Source: Sphingomonas sp. PsM26 (GTDB taxonomy: Bacteria; Pseudomonadota; Alphaproteobacteria; Sphingomonadales; Sphingomonadaceae). From it: a stretch of 34,467 nt of DNA. The stretch covers positions 1 through 34,467 of the forward strand of contig JARUXA010000030.1 of assembly GCA_030433805.1 (NCBI GenBank), read 5' to 3'. The position numbers and the translations under genes are program-made. Position 1 is the stretch's first letter. The number at the start of each line of letters is the position of its first letter. Below are positions 1 to 8,479 of the stretch, one piece after another. A model generated the notes under the pieces. That model ran no database searches, was not told the origin of the DNA, and worked only from the letters and a program-made list of their open reading frames with translations.

Positions 1-471
1 CCCCCCCCCGTGCCCGGCCCCCCCGCGCAAACGCTACCGCAAACCCGCGGCCCCAGGGGCGGGGTCACGGCCCCGGGGGGGGCCGGCCTAACCCCCCCCC
101 GCCCCTGCCCTCACATGTCCGCCGCGGTCGGGCGGACGATGATCTAAACTGTTTTACTGTCGATTTTTCGAGCGAACAGCGCATCAGAACGCGTCCGTTA
201 GGGGTAATTCATTAGCACTGATGACCCAGAAGCGGACGCTCGGCATGTCCAACAGTCTACCCAGTTTCGGTCATTCGTTCATCGCGAACGATTACGCCTT
301 CGATTAGGCGGAACGGTACTCTTCGGTTACGCACCTCACTAGCTGCGCACGCCCGTTCAACGTTCGGTTCTCTCGCAACGCGGCGATCCCGATCGAGCCA
401 ATCCACGACTGGATCGAGTTGCTAACCGGCTTGGACTGCTCGTCCTACTGCCCGTATGATGGCAAAGAGCC
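1..471. other. Contig-edge region without a supported gene
   Basis: The first ~120 bases are runs of C and G with little codon structure and look like low-quality assembly or read-end sequence. From about 120 to 471 the sequence has ordinary composition but no reading frame resembling a protein. The stretch at about 222-242 (a CCAGAAGCGGACG core) resembles a similar degenerate motif at about 29535-29552, which suggests a dispersed intergenic repeat. It presumably also holds the promoter of the following transporter, but I cannot point to convincing hexamers. Confidence 0.5.
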
Positions 472-1836
472 ATGCATAAAAATGGCGTTCGGGAGAGTGT
501 GGACGTGGCGATTTACGAGCATGACGTGAAGCCGCTCGGCGGCAAGCCAACCAGGATTCGGTACGGTATCATCGCGCTGATCTTCATCATCACGTCGCTC
601 AACTATGCGGATCGTTCGACCTTTTCGATCGCCGGCAGCGCGGCAGCGCACGACCTCGGCATCTCGACCGTGCAGACCGGCTTCATCCTGTCGGCCTTCG
701 CCTGGGCCTATGTGCTCGCGCAGATTCCGGGCGGGTTGCTGCTCGATCGGTTCGGGACGCGGCGGGTCTATGCCGGCGCGATCGCAATCTGGTCACTGCT
801 GACCGCGATGCAGGGGCTGGCGGGGCTGGTCGTGCTCCCCGTACTGGCGATGCTGTTCGCGTTGCGCTTCATGGTCGGCGTTGCCGAGGCGCCGTCGTTT
901 CCCGGCAATGCGCGGCTCGTCGCGGCGTGGTTTCCCGGCAACGAGCGCGGCACCGCATCGGCCGTGTTCAACTCCGCGCAGTATTTCTCGCTGGTGGTGT
1001 TCGCGCCGCTGATGGGCTGGCTGGTACACGAGCATGGCTGGCGCAGCGTGTTCTGGGTGATGGGCGCGCTCGGCCTGATCGCAACCGCGGTGTTCTGGCT
1101 GTTCATCCGCAGCCCGGTCCGCCACCCCCGCATCAACGCCGCCGAACTCGCGCTGATCGAGGCGGGCGGCGGGCTGATCCACATGGAGGACGGTGCCGGC
1201 GTGAAGCAGGTGTTCAGCTGGCACAATGTCCGCCAGCTGCTCGCCAACCGGATGCTGCTCGGCATCTATCTCGGTCAATATTGCATCAATGTGCTGACCT
1301 ATTTCTTCGTGACGTGGTTCCCGATCTACCTCGTCAAGGAACGCGGTTTGAATATCATGGAGGCGGGGATCGCCGCCGCTGCACCGGCGCTGTGCGGGTT
1401 CATCGGTGGACTGGTCGGTGGGTATCTGTCGGACACGCTGCTGCGCCGCACCGGCTCGCTCGACATCGCGCGGAAGACGCCGCTGGTGATCGGCATGCTG
1501 CTCGCGACGCTGATCATCGCGTGCGTGTTCGTCGAGGCGGAATGGCTGGTCATCACGCTGATGGCGGTCGCGTTCTTTGGCAAGGGCGTGGCCTCGCTCG
1601 GCTGGGCGGTGATGTCCGACGTCGCACCGCGCGAACTGTCGGGGGTGGCGAGCGGGATCTTCAACATGTTCGGCAACGTGGCGGGGATCGTCACGCCGAT
1701 CGTGATCGGGTTCATCGTTGCCGGGACCGGATCGTTCGACGGCGCGCTGGTGTTCGTCGGGCTGCACTGCCTGCTGACGATCTTCGCGTTCCTGGTGGTG
1801 GTGGGGCCGATCAAGCGGGTCGAGCTGAAGGTGTAA
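472..1836 (+). CDS. MFS transporter, sugar-acid (glucarate/galactonate/hexuronate) type
   Basis: This is a 454-residue inner-membrane permease of the major facilitator superfamily, anion:cation symporter type (relatives GudP, ExuT, DgoT). It shows about twelve hydrophobic segments. The first ends in LNYADRS, a hallmark of this subfamily; LLLDRFGTRR is the conserved loop between segments 2 and 3, and GVAEAPSFPGNARL is the conserved segment-4 motif. By family it would bring a hexuronate or aldarate into the cell with protons. The neighbouring 5-dehydro-4-deoxyglucarate dehydratase and mannonate-dehydratase-like genes fit this, but the exact substrate is inference. The start is uncertain: ATG at 472 has a weak ribosome site, while an in-frame GTG at 505 follows GGGAG (491-495) with 9 bases spacing and would remove 11 residues. 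It converges on the LysR gene. Confidence 0.9.
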   Translation: MHKNGVRESVDVAIYEHDVKPLGGKPTRIRYGIIALIFIITSLNYADRSTFSIAGSAAAHDLGISTVQTGFILSAFAWAYVLAQIPGGLLLDRFGTRRVYAGAIAIWSLLTAMQGLAGLVVLPVLAMLFALRFMVGVAEAPSFPGNARLVAAWFPGNERGTASAVFNSAQYFSLVVFAPLMGWLVHEHGWRSVFWVMGALGLIATAVFWLFIRSPVRHPRINAAELALIEAGGGLIHMEDGAGVKQVFSWHNVRQLLANRMLLGIYLGQYCINVLTYFFVTWFPIYLVKERGLNIMEAGIAAAAPALCGFIGGLVGGYLSDTLLRRTGSLDIARKTPLVIGMLLATLIIACVFVEAEWLVITLMAVAFFGKGVASLGWAVMSDVAPRELSGVASGIFNMFGNVAGIVTPIVIGFIVAGTGSFDGALVFVGLHCLLTIFAFLVVVGPIKRVELKV

Positions 1837-2040
1837 GTCGCGTCGAAGCGGCCTCCAGTTGATCGTACCATCTTCAGCTTTTTGAACTACAACCGCGGCG
1901 AACCACTCCGTCACTCCGGACTGGTTCCGGGGTTCACGGTTCCGCCAACTAACCTCTCCCAATAATGCGGAGCACTGGACGCCTGAACAAGCCCAGCATG
2001 ACGGAGAGCGGGGGGCTCATACTGAGCGACGATCGGCGCG

Positions 2041-2937
2041 TCAGCCGAGCGTGTCGAGGCAGAGCTGGCGCATCGGAGCAAGTGCGGGGTTCGAATTGTC
2101 GCGGCGCCATGCCATGACCAGTTCTACCGGGTTTTCCGGCTCGGTCTGAATCGTGCGGAACTGGACGTCAGTCATGTGCAGGCTAGTCGCCGCCTGCGGC
2201 ACGATCGCCGCGGCGAGCCCGGCGCGGACCAGTCCGAGCATCGAATGGATCTGCGTGACGTGCTGGACGTAATCGGGCTCGGCGCCGGCGTCCGCGAACA
2301 GCTTCAGCAGCATCTCGTGGAAATAGCCGGCGCCCTGCCGCGCATACATGATCAGCGGCAGGCCGTCGAAATCGGCGGGGACGAGCACGCCCCTCGCCTG
2401 CCGCGGATCGCCCGCGGGTAGCGCGGCAATCAAAGGTTCACGCAGGACGCAGACCGACTCGAACTCGTGGCGATCGATCGGCGGGCGGACGAACGCGACG
2501 TCTATCAGCCCCGTTACCAGCGCATCGACCTGTTCGGACGTGACCATCTCGCGCAGTTCGAGTGCGATGTTGGGGAGCCGCGCGATCGCCTGCGCGACGA
2601 TCCGCGGCATCAGGTCGTAGCCCGATACCGCGGTGAAGCCGATCACGACGCGGCCGGCATCGCCGCGCGCCACGCGCCTTGCGGACAAGGCTGCGCTTTC
2701 CGCGAGCCGGAGGATACGGCGCGCCTCGATAAGGAACGCACTGCCCGCGGGCGTCAACCGCACCTGGCGGCTGGTCCGTTCGAGCAGCATCACGTCGAGG
2801 ATGCGTTCGAGCAGCTGGATCTGCCGGCTGAGCGGCGACTGCGTCATGTTGAGACGCTGCGCCGCGCGACCGAAATGCAGTTCCTCGGCCGCCGCGACGA
2901 AACAGCGGAGCTGGCTGAGGTCGAACATGGCCGACAT
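2041..2937 (-). CDS. LysR-family transcriptional regulator
   Basis: This 298-residue protein has the standard LysR architecture. An N-terminal winged helix-turn-helix covers about residues 5-64 (core AAQRLNMTQSPLSRQIQLLE), followed by a linker helix and a two-lobed periplasmic-binding-like effector domain from about residue 92. LysR proteins bind DNA as tetramers and respond to a small metabolite. The gene starts 25 bases after the 5-dehydro-4-deoxyglucarate dehydratase stop on the same strand, so the two are probably co-transcribed. The regulator likely controls this sugar-acid locus, with a uronate or aldarate intermediate as inducer; that is inferred from position only. ATG codons at 2937 and 2928 are both possible starts and neither has a strong ribosome site. 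Confidence 0.93.
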   Translation of the reverse strand: MSAMFDLSQLRCFVAAAEELHFGRAAQRLNMTQSPLSRQIQLLERILDVMLLERTSRQVRLTPAGSAFLIEARRILRLAESAALSARRVARGDAGRVVIGFTAVSGYDLMPRIVAQAIARLPNIALELREMVTSEQVDALVTGLIDVAFVRPPIDRHEFESVCVLREPLIAALPAGDPRQARGVLVPADFDGLPLIMYARQGAGYFHEMLLKLFADAGAEPDYVQHVTQIHSMLGLVRAGLAAAIVPQAATSLHMTDVQFRTIQTEPENPVELVMAWRRDNSNPALAPMRQLCLDTLG

Positions 2938-2962
2938 CTATAGAGTGCCGGCCACTAGAATG

Positions 2963-3898
2963 TCACGCCGCGCGCTTGACCGCCGCAGGCGTTGCCTTGG
3001 CGATCAGTACGGCGAGATCGCGCTCCTCGTCCGCGGTCAGATCGGTCAGCGGGGTGCGCACCGGCCCGGCATCGCGGCCGACGACGCGCATGCCCGCCTT
3101 GACGATCGACACCGCATAGCCGCGGCTGCGGTTGCGGATCGCGATATAAGGCAGCACGAAATCGCGCAGTTCGGCCTGCACCTTAGCATGATCGCCGGCG
3201 CGCACCGCCTTGTAGAAGTCGAGCGCCCATTCGGGCATGAAGTTGAAAATCGCCGACGAATAGGTCGTGACGCCCATCGTCAGATACGGCGTCGCGAACG
3301 TCTCCGCGGTCGGCAGGCCACCGATATAGGTGAGCCGGTCACCCATCCGCGAATGGACCCGCGCCATCAACTCGATGTCGCCGACGCCGTCCTTGTAGCC
3401 GACCAGATTGGCGTTGCGTTCACATAGCCGCGCCAGCGTCTCGTCGTTCACGATCGCGTTGTCGCGGTTGTAGACGATCACCGCGAGCCCGGTCGACTTG
3501 CACACCGCATCGATATGCGCGGCGAGGCCTTCCTGGTTGGATGTGGTCAGATAGGGTGGCAGCAACAGCAGCCCGTCCGCGCCGACCCGCTCGGCACCGC
3601 GCGCGATCTCGCAGGCGATCGCGGTGCCATAGCCGCAGCCCGAGATCACCGGCAGCTTGCCCTTGGCCTCGGCGACGGCTGCGGCGACGACGTCGACGAC
3701 TTCGGTCGGAGTCAGCGAGAAGAACTCGCCCGTACCGCCGGCTGCAAACAACCCGGCCAGCTCATGCCCGAGCATCCACGCGCAATGCGCGCGATACGGA
3801 TCTTCGAGGAACGCGCCCGCTGCGTCGAAATGCGTGACCGGGAACGACAGCAACCCGCCGCCGATCGTCTTCGCCACGTCTGTAGGACCAAATGCCAT
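2963..3898 (-). CDS. kdgD: 5-dehydro-4-deoxyglucarate dehydratase (KdgD)
   Basis: This enzyme is a class-I aldolase-fold (DapA family) dehydratase/decarboxylase. It converts 5-keto-4-deoxy-D-glucarate into alpha-ketoglutarate semialdehyde, water and CO2, in the cytosolic oxidative route for glucarate, galactarate and uronates. The 311-residue length is typical. The substrate-carboxylate loop is FAAGGTGEF (51-59). The Schiff-base lysine is K169 in GYKDGVGD and the catalytic tyrosine is Y143 in VYNRDN. The start is well supported: AGGGGAGG (complement of 3908-3915) lies 9 bases before the ATG. It is probably the first gene of an operon with the LysR regulator, divergent from the mannonate-dehydratase-like gene across a 343-base spacer. 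The enzymes that make the substrate and oxidise the semialdehyde are not in the window. Confidence 0.92.
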   Translation of the reverse strand: MAFGPTDVAKTIGGGLLSFPVTHFDAAGAFLEDPYRAHCAWMLGHELAGLFAAGGTGEFFSLTPTEVVDVVAAAVAEAKGKLPVISGCGYGTAIACEIARGAERVGADGLLLLPPYLTTSNQEGLAAHIDAVCKSTGLAVIVYNRDNAIVNDETLARLCERNANLVGYKDGVGDIELMARVHSRMGDRLTYIGGLPTAETFATPYLTMGVTTYSSAIFNFMPEWALDFYKAVRAGDHAKVQAELRDFVLPYIAIRNRSRGYAVSIVKAGMRVVGRDAGPVRTPLTDLTADEERDLAVLIAKATPAAVKRAA

Positions 3899-4241
3899 TC
3901 TATGCTGCCTCCCCTGCCGCGCCGAACCTTGTCCGCCGGCGCTGGATCATTGATCACCGGGTCTATGGCAGCGGTATCATGCGGTCCATTCCAAAGGCGC
4001 AATCGATCGATGCCGTGGTTAGCATGATCCAGCATACGCCGACTGCGACGACGCTTAAGCAGCTGTGCTTGGTATCAAACGCGATGGGATCAACATTCGT
4101 CTGGTCCCGAATTGCATCGAACGATCCAGGATTGGCAATGGAGTTCGGTCCAGTCCGGATGCAATAGGTATCTTCCGGGCCAGAGATGCCCGAACCGGAC
4201 GGACGGAAACATCTGCCGCCGACATCGGAGGGGAGGACTGG
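3899..4241. promoter_or_regulatory. Divergent intergenic region between kdgD and the mannonate-dehydratase-like gene
   Basis: These 343 bases separate two divergent operons and must carry both promoters. A reading frame continues upstream of the plus-strand gene to 4065 but its translation does not look like protein and precedes the Tat signal, so I treat it as untranslated. TTGGTATCAA at 4069-4078 resembles a half of the TTGGTATACCAA-type sites used by GntR-family uronate regulators such as ExuR/UxuR. This is a weak resemblance and no such regulator is in the window. The ribosome site of the plus-strand gene, GGAGGGGAGGA, lies at 4227-4237. Confidence 0.35.
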
Positions 4242-5396
4242 ATGCATCGTCGCACGTTCATGCTGGGTACCGGTGCTGCCGCTTCGCTGTCGGTGATCGG
4301 CGAGGCCGCAGAGGCGCAGACCCGCGAGACGCAGTCGCGCCGCCGCGCCACGCAGCCCGCCGCGAGCCAGTACCGCATGAAACTTGGCTGCCAAAGTATG
4401 CCGTCCACCGACGAGCATTTCGAAGTGTTCGCACGCTACGGCGTCCGCAACATCTCCGCGCGCGCCACGGTCGCCGATGGGCGGATGTACCCGACCGTTG
4501 CCGAACTCACGACGCTGAAACAGATGGCGGAGCGCCACGGGCTGAGCCTCGACATGCTCGAACCCGAAATCCTCAACTCCACGCATATCGACCGCGAGAA
4601 GCACCCCGGCATCATGCTCGGCCAGGACCCGGACCGAGAGCGCGAGATCGAGGCGTTCGCGACCACCCTGCGCAACTGCGCCGCCGTCGGCATCCCCTGC
4701 GTCAAATACAACATGAGCCTGCTCGGCGTGCTGCGCACCGCGCCCGTCGAGGGTCGTGGCGGCTCGAAGTATTTCGGCTGGGACCTGGCGAAGGCCAAGC
4801 CGGTGACCCCGCTCACCCGCGCCGGCCGGGTCGATCCGACCGAGTTCTGGAAGCGCATTGCCTATTTCCTCGACCGGATCGTGCCGATCGCCAACGAGAC
4901 CAAGGTGCGGATCGCCTGCCACCCGCAGGATCCCGGCACGCCGCCGGGCGGCTACCAGGGGATCGACAACGTGCTCGGCACGATCGAGGGCCTCAAGCGC
5001 TTCGTGCAGATCAACGCGAGCCCGTATCACGGTCTCAATTTCTGCCAGGGCTCGGTCTGCGAGAATTTGACCGACCCGGCCAACCAGATCTTCGACGTGA
5101 TCCGCTGGTTCGGCGAGCGGAAGAAGATCTTCAACGTCCATTTCCGCAACATCCACGGCGCGCGCAACAGGTTCAACGAGACCTTTCCGGACGAGGGCGA
5201 CATCGACATGGTCCGCGCGCTGCGTACCTATGCCGAGGTCGGGTATGACGGGATGATCATGCCCGATCACGTACCAGGCATGGACGATTCGCTGGTCGTC
5301 GACGGCAAGCCGGTCTGGACGCCGCGGGCTGAGAATTTCGCCTTTTGTTACGGATACATCCGCGGGCTGCTGCAGTCCGCGCAACGATCGGCCTGA
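4242..5396 (+). CDS. Mannonate dehydratase-like protein (UxuA family) with a Tat signal
   Basis: UxuA-type mannonate dehydratases dehydrate D-mannonate to 2-keto-3-deoxy-D-gluconate in glucuronate breakdown, using a Mn-dependent TIM barrel. Here the four expected metal ligands appear intact: H227 in ACHPQDPG, C268 in NFCQGS, H300 in NVHFRNIHG and D342 in MPDHVPG. The 384-residue protein is unusual in beginning with a twin-arginine leader: HRRTFMLG, then a hydrophobic stretch and an AEA cleavage-like site near residue 25. That predicts a folded, metal-loaded periplasmic enzyme. ATG 4242 is chosen because GGAGGGGAGGA (4227-4237) precedes it directly and the Tat motif is then N-terminal; the open frame runs up to 4065. 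It lies 55 bases before the TonB receptor. The periplasmic location may mean a different substrate, such as a released uronate or oligosaccharide end. Confidence 0.85.
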   Translation: MHRRTFMLGTGAAASLSVIGEAAEAQTRETQSRRRATQPAASQYRMKLGCQSMPSTDEHFEVFARYGVRNISARATVADGRMYPTVAELTTLKQMAERHGLSLDMLEPEILNSTHIDREKHPGIMLGQDPDREREIEAFATTLRNCAAVGIPCVKYNMSLLGVLRTAPVEGRGGSKYFGWDLAKAKPVTPLTRAGRVDPTEFWKRIAYFLDRIVPIANETKVRIACHPQDPGTPPGGYQGIDNVLGTIEGLKRFVQINASPYHGLNFCQGSVCENLTDPANQIFDVIRWFGERKKIFNVHFRNIHGARNRFNETFPDEGDIDMVRALRTYAEVGYDGMIMPDHVPGMDDSLVVDGKPVWTPRAENFAFCYGYIRGLLQSAQRSA

Positions 5397-5451
5397 AGGC
5401 CGTCACACACATAACGGCAGGCCGAAGCCCGCCACCCAGGGGAGGAAAGAC

Positions 5452-8304
5452 ATGATCAACCGCAAGACCGCATTCTGCGGCGCCTCGGCGCTCGCCATGA
5501 TGATCGCCGGCACTGCGACCGCACAGGTCCAGCCACAGCCGCAACCGGCCGTCCCCGCCGCGTCGCCTTCGGCCAGCGTCACCGCCGACGGCACGTCGCC
5601 TGCCGCCGACACCGGCGCGGCGCAGATCAGCTCGGCGGGCCCCGCCCCCAGCGAGACCGCGGACGCGGACATCGTCGTCACCGGCAGCCGCATCCCCGCC
5701 AACGGTTTCGGCGCACCAACGCCCGTGACGGTCGTCAGCGCGACGCAGCTCAACGCCGCGGTGCCGACCACGCTTGGCGAGGCTCTGAAGCAGCTCCCCG
5801 CGCTCTCCTCGTCGGTCGGTCCGCGCGGTGCGCAGACGTCGAGCGGCCAGGGCGGCGCGTATCTCAACCTGCGCAATCTCGGCCCGACGCGCACGCTAAC
5901 ATTGTTCGACGGTCGCCGCTTCATCCCCAACGACGGCAGCGGCCAGGTCGACACCAACCTGTTCCCGCAGGCACTGGTCGAGCGCGTCGAGGTCGTCACC
6001 GGTGGTGCCTCGGCGGCATACGGCTCGGATGCGGTCGGCGGCGTCGTCAACTTCATCATCAACAAGAAGTTCACCGGGCTGACCGGCACGATCCAGGGCG
6101 GCGTCACCACCTATGGCGACAATGCCGAGCAGAAATACGAGCTCGCCTACGGCACGCCGTTCGCGGACGGTCGCGGTCATTTCCTGGTCAGCGGCGAATT
6201 CTTCCGCAACGAAGGCGTCGAGGATCGCCTGAGCCGCAGCTATTCGCGCAAGAGCTGCCAGCCGATCGCGCTCCCCGCCGGCTCCGCCACCTCGCGCGAA
6301 TTCGCCTGCGACGTGCGCGTCGCCAACGCGACTTTTGGCGGACTCATCACCGGGCCAACCGCATTCCGCGGCACGACCTTCGACGCGAGCGGCCAGCCGA
6401 TCCCGTTCATCTATGGCACGAGCCTGACCAACTCGACGATGATCGGCGGCAGCGGCCCGCGTCCGCAGTTCGCGCCGCTGATCTCCGAGCTGGAGAAGCA
6501 CATCGCCTATACGCGCGCCAGCTATGAGCTGACCGACGCGGTCACGGTGTTCGCGGAGGGCAATTACGGCAAGACGCACAACGACTATCAGGTCGGCTCG
6601 TACAGCAACCAGATCGGCACCACCGCACTCGTGATCCGTCGCGACAACGCCTATCTGCCGACCACAATCCGCGACCGCATGACCGCGCTCGGCACGCAGA
6701 CGTTGACGATGGGCCGCTATGACGACGATTTGCCGCGCACGCAGGTCAACGCCGACAACGAGACGATCCGCGGCGTGCTCGGTCTCGAGGGCACGGTGTT
6801 CGGCGGGCTGAAGTGGAACACCTATGTCGAGGCGGCGCGCAACGACCGCCATCTCGCGCTGACGAACGATCTCATCCAGCAGAACTACGTCAACGCCGCC
6901 GATGCGGTGGTGAACCCAGCGAACGGCCAGATCGTCTGTCGCTCGACCTTAACCACGCCCAGCAATGGCTGCGTGCCGGTCAACGTGTTCGGTTTCCATG
7001 CGCCGACCGACGCCGCGCTGAACTACGTTACCGGCACCAACACCGCCGATCAGCGCTTCAAGGAATTCGTCGCGGCGGGCTCGATCGCGGGTTCTGCGTT
7101 CCAGAACTGGGCGGGCGATGTCGGCTTCGCGGCGGGCCTCGAATACCGCAAGCAGAGCTTCAACCAGACCGTCGACGCGCTGTCCGAGGCGTTCAATCCG
7201 GTCACCAATGCCGAGGGTGCGTACCGCGTCGGCAATGCCAAGGCGCAGAGCGGCGAATATGAGGTGACCGAAGGTTTCCTCGAAGTCGACGTGCCGCTGC
7301 TCCGCGACGTCAATCTGTTCAAGGCGCTCGACTTCAACGGTGCGGTGAGGCGCACGCATTATACCACCAGCGGGTCGGTGACGACATGGAAGGCCGGGCT
7401 GACCTGGGCGATCAACGACGAACTGCGCTTCCGCGGCACGCGCTCGCGCGATATCCGCGCGCCCAGCCTGTACGAGCTGTTCCAGCGCGGCACGACCAGC
7501 TTCCAGCCGCAGGTGTTCGACCGGGCGACCAACAGCACCGCGACCAACGTGCGCTCGGTCGTGCTGGGCAATCTCAATCTGACGCCCGAGGTCGCGAAGA
7601 CCACGACGTTCGGCGCAGTGTATTCGCCGTCGTTCCTGCGCGGGTTTAACGCCTCGATCGATTTCTACGACATCCGCATCAAGGACGCGATTGCCTCGCT
7701 GTCGTTCCAGCAGACGCTCGACGACTGCTTCAACGGCAGTTCGGCAAGCTGCGCGTTCGTCCGCCGCAACGATGCGGGCCAGCTGATCCAGATCGATCTG
7801 GTGACGCAGAACCTCGCCGCGTTCGACACCCGCGGGATCGATTTCGAGATGAGCTATAAATCGCGCATCGCGACCGACGCGAACCTGTCGCTACGGTTGC
7901 TCGGCAATTATGTCGATCGCTATATCCAGCGCACGCCCAACGTCGTCGCGGTCGATCGAGCCGGCCAGATCGGCACCGCGCCGCACTGGCGGATGACCGG
8001 GCAGGTCCAGCTCGACGCCAAGCCGTTCAGCGTCTTCACGCAAGGCCGCTTCATCGGCGGCGGCGCGTACGACAAGGGCACCGTGCCGACCGATCTGGCG
8101 CAGCGCCACTTCAACGGCCAGCTGCTGGTCGACACGCGGATCGGCTACAAGCTGCCTATGCGCGGCGACGTCGAGACGTATCTGAGCGTCACCAACGTCT
8201 TCAACCAGCTGATCAACCCGTATGTCTCGAACGGCCCGTCGGGCGTCCAGGACTTCGATTCGATCGGCCGCACCTTCCGCGCCGGCGTACGCTTCACGTT
8301 CTGA
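5452..8304 (+). CDS. TonB-dependent outer-membrane receptor
   Basis: This 950-residue protein is an outer-membrane beta-barrel transporter energised by TonB-ExbBD. It has a signal peptide (about residues 1-24, cleavage after ATA near residue 24). A Pro/Ala-rich linker runs to about residue 70, followed by a TonB-box/plug start DADIVVTGSRIP (71-82). The plug core includes LRNLGPTRTLTLFDGRR and a GGASAAYGSDAVGGVVNFII segment, and a long barrel ends in a terminal phenylalanine (VRFTF), the usual barrel-assembly signal. A strong ribosome site, GGGGAGG, ends at 5445. It sits between a Tat-exported sugar-acid enzyme and glycan-handling genes, so its likely cargo is an oligosaccharide rather than a siderophore; this is inference. 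There is no SusD-like partner, as expected for a proteobacterium. Confidence 0.93.
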   Translation: MINRKTAFCGASALAMMIAGTATAQVQPQPQPAVPAASPSASVTADGTSPAADTGAAQISSAGPAPSETADADIVVTGSRIPANGFGAPTPVTVVSATQLNAAVPTTLGEALKQLPALSSSVGPRGAQTSSGQGGAYLNLRNLGPTRTLTLFDGRRFIPNDGSGQVDTNLFPQALVERVEVVTGGASAAYGSDAVGGVVNFIINKKFTGLTGTIQGGVTTYGDNAEQKYELAYGTPFADGRGHFLVSGEFFRNEGVEDRLSRSYSRKSCQPIALPAGSATSREFACDVRVANATFGGLITGPTAFRGTTFDASGQPIPFIYGTSLTNSTMIGGSGPRPQFAPLISELEKHIAYTRASYELTDAVTVFAEGNYGKTHNDYQVGSYSNQIGTTALVIRRDNAYLPTTIRDRMTALGTQTLTMGRYDDDLPRTQVNADNETIRGVLGLEGTVFGGLKWNTYVEAARNDRHLALTNDLIQQNYVNAADAVVNPANGQIVCRSTLTTPSNGCVPVNVFGFHAPTDAALNYVTGTNTADQRFKEFVAAGSIAGSAFQNWAGDVGFAAGLEYRKQSFNQTVDALSEAFNPVTNAEGAYRVGNAKAQSGEYEVTEGFLEVDVPLLRDVNLFKALDFNGAVRRTHYTTSGSVTTWKAGLTWAINDELRFRGTRSRDIRAPSLYELFQRGTTSFQPQVFDRATNSTATNVRSVVLGNLNLTPEVAKTTTFGAVYSPSFLRGFNASIDFYDIRIKDAIASLSFQQTLDDCFNGSSASCAFVRRNDAGQLIQIDLVTQNLAAFDTRGIDFEMSYKSRIATDANLSLRLLGNYVDRYIQRTPNVVAVDRAGQIGTAPHWRMTGQVQLDAKPFSVFTQGRFIGGGAYDKGTVPTDLAQRHFNGQLLVDTRIGYKLPMRGDVETYLSVTNVFNQLINPYVSNGPSGVQDFDSIGRTFRAGVRFTF

Positions 8305-8310
8305 CCTTAC

Positions 8311-8430
8311 GATCCTCCCCCGCAAGGGGGAGGTGGCAGGCGCTTGCCTGACGGAGGGGGGAGGCAAGCGATAACCGCGGTTCCTTGTTCCTCCCCTCCG
8401 ACGCCACCTTGCCCTTGCGGGGGAGGATTG
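8311..8430. repeat. Nested inverted-repeat element (sphingomonad REP/MITE-like), possible terminator
   Basis: The outer arms at 8311-8337 and 8403-8429 are near-perfect reverse complements (GATCCTCCCCCGCAAGGGGG against the matching right arm). Each arm is itself close to a small hairpin (CCTCCCCCGCAAGGGGGAGG). Inside lies a second inverted repeat, CGCTTGCCT (8341-8349) with AGGCAAGCG (8362-8370). The element fills the gap between the receptor stop and the transporter start. From memory, similar CTCCCCCTTGCGGGGGAGG hairpins occur many times in sphingomonad intergenic regions. Transcribed, it would form a strong structure that could attenuate read-through or protect the 3' end of the upstream mRNA. 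It encodes nothing. Confidence 0.8.
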
Positions 8431-8479
8431 CAGGGGCGAATACCGGCCCGCGTGACCCCGAATACTGGAGCCAAGACGC

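Noticed and set aside
793..1962. Minus-strand open frame (389 codons) opposite the first MFS gene
   Set aside because: His/Asp/Arg-rich shadow translation without domains; the plus-strand frame is a clear 12-helix transporter.
3963..5384. Long minus-strand open frame (473 codons) opposite the mannonate-dehydratase-like gene
   Set aside because: Its translation is rich in Arg, Asp, Val and His with no motif, and it mirrors the codon pattern of the real plus-strand gene. It is a high-G+C shadow.
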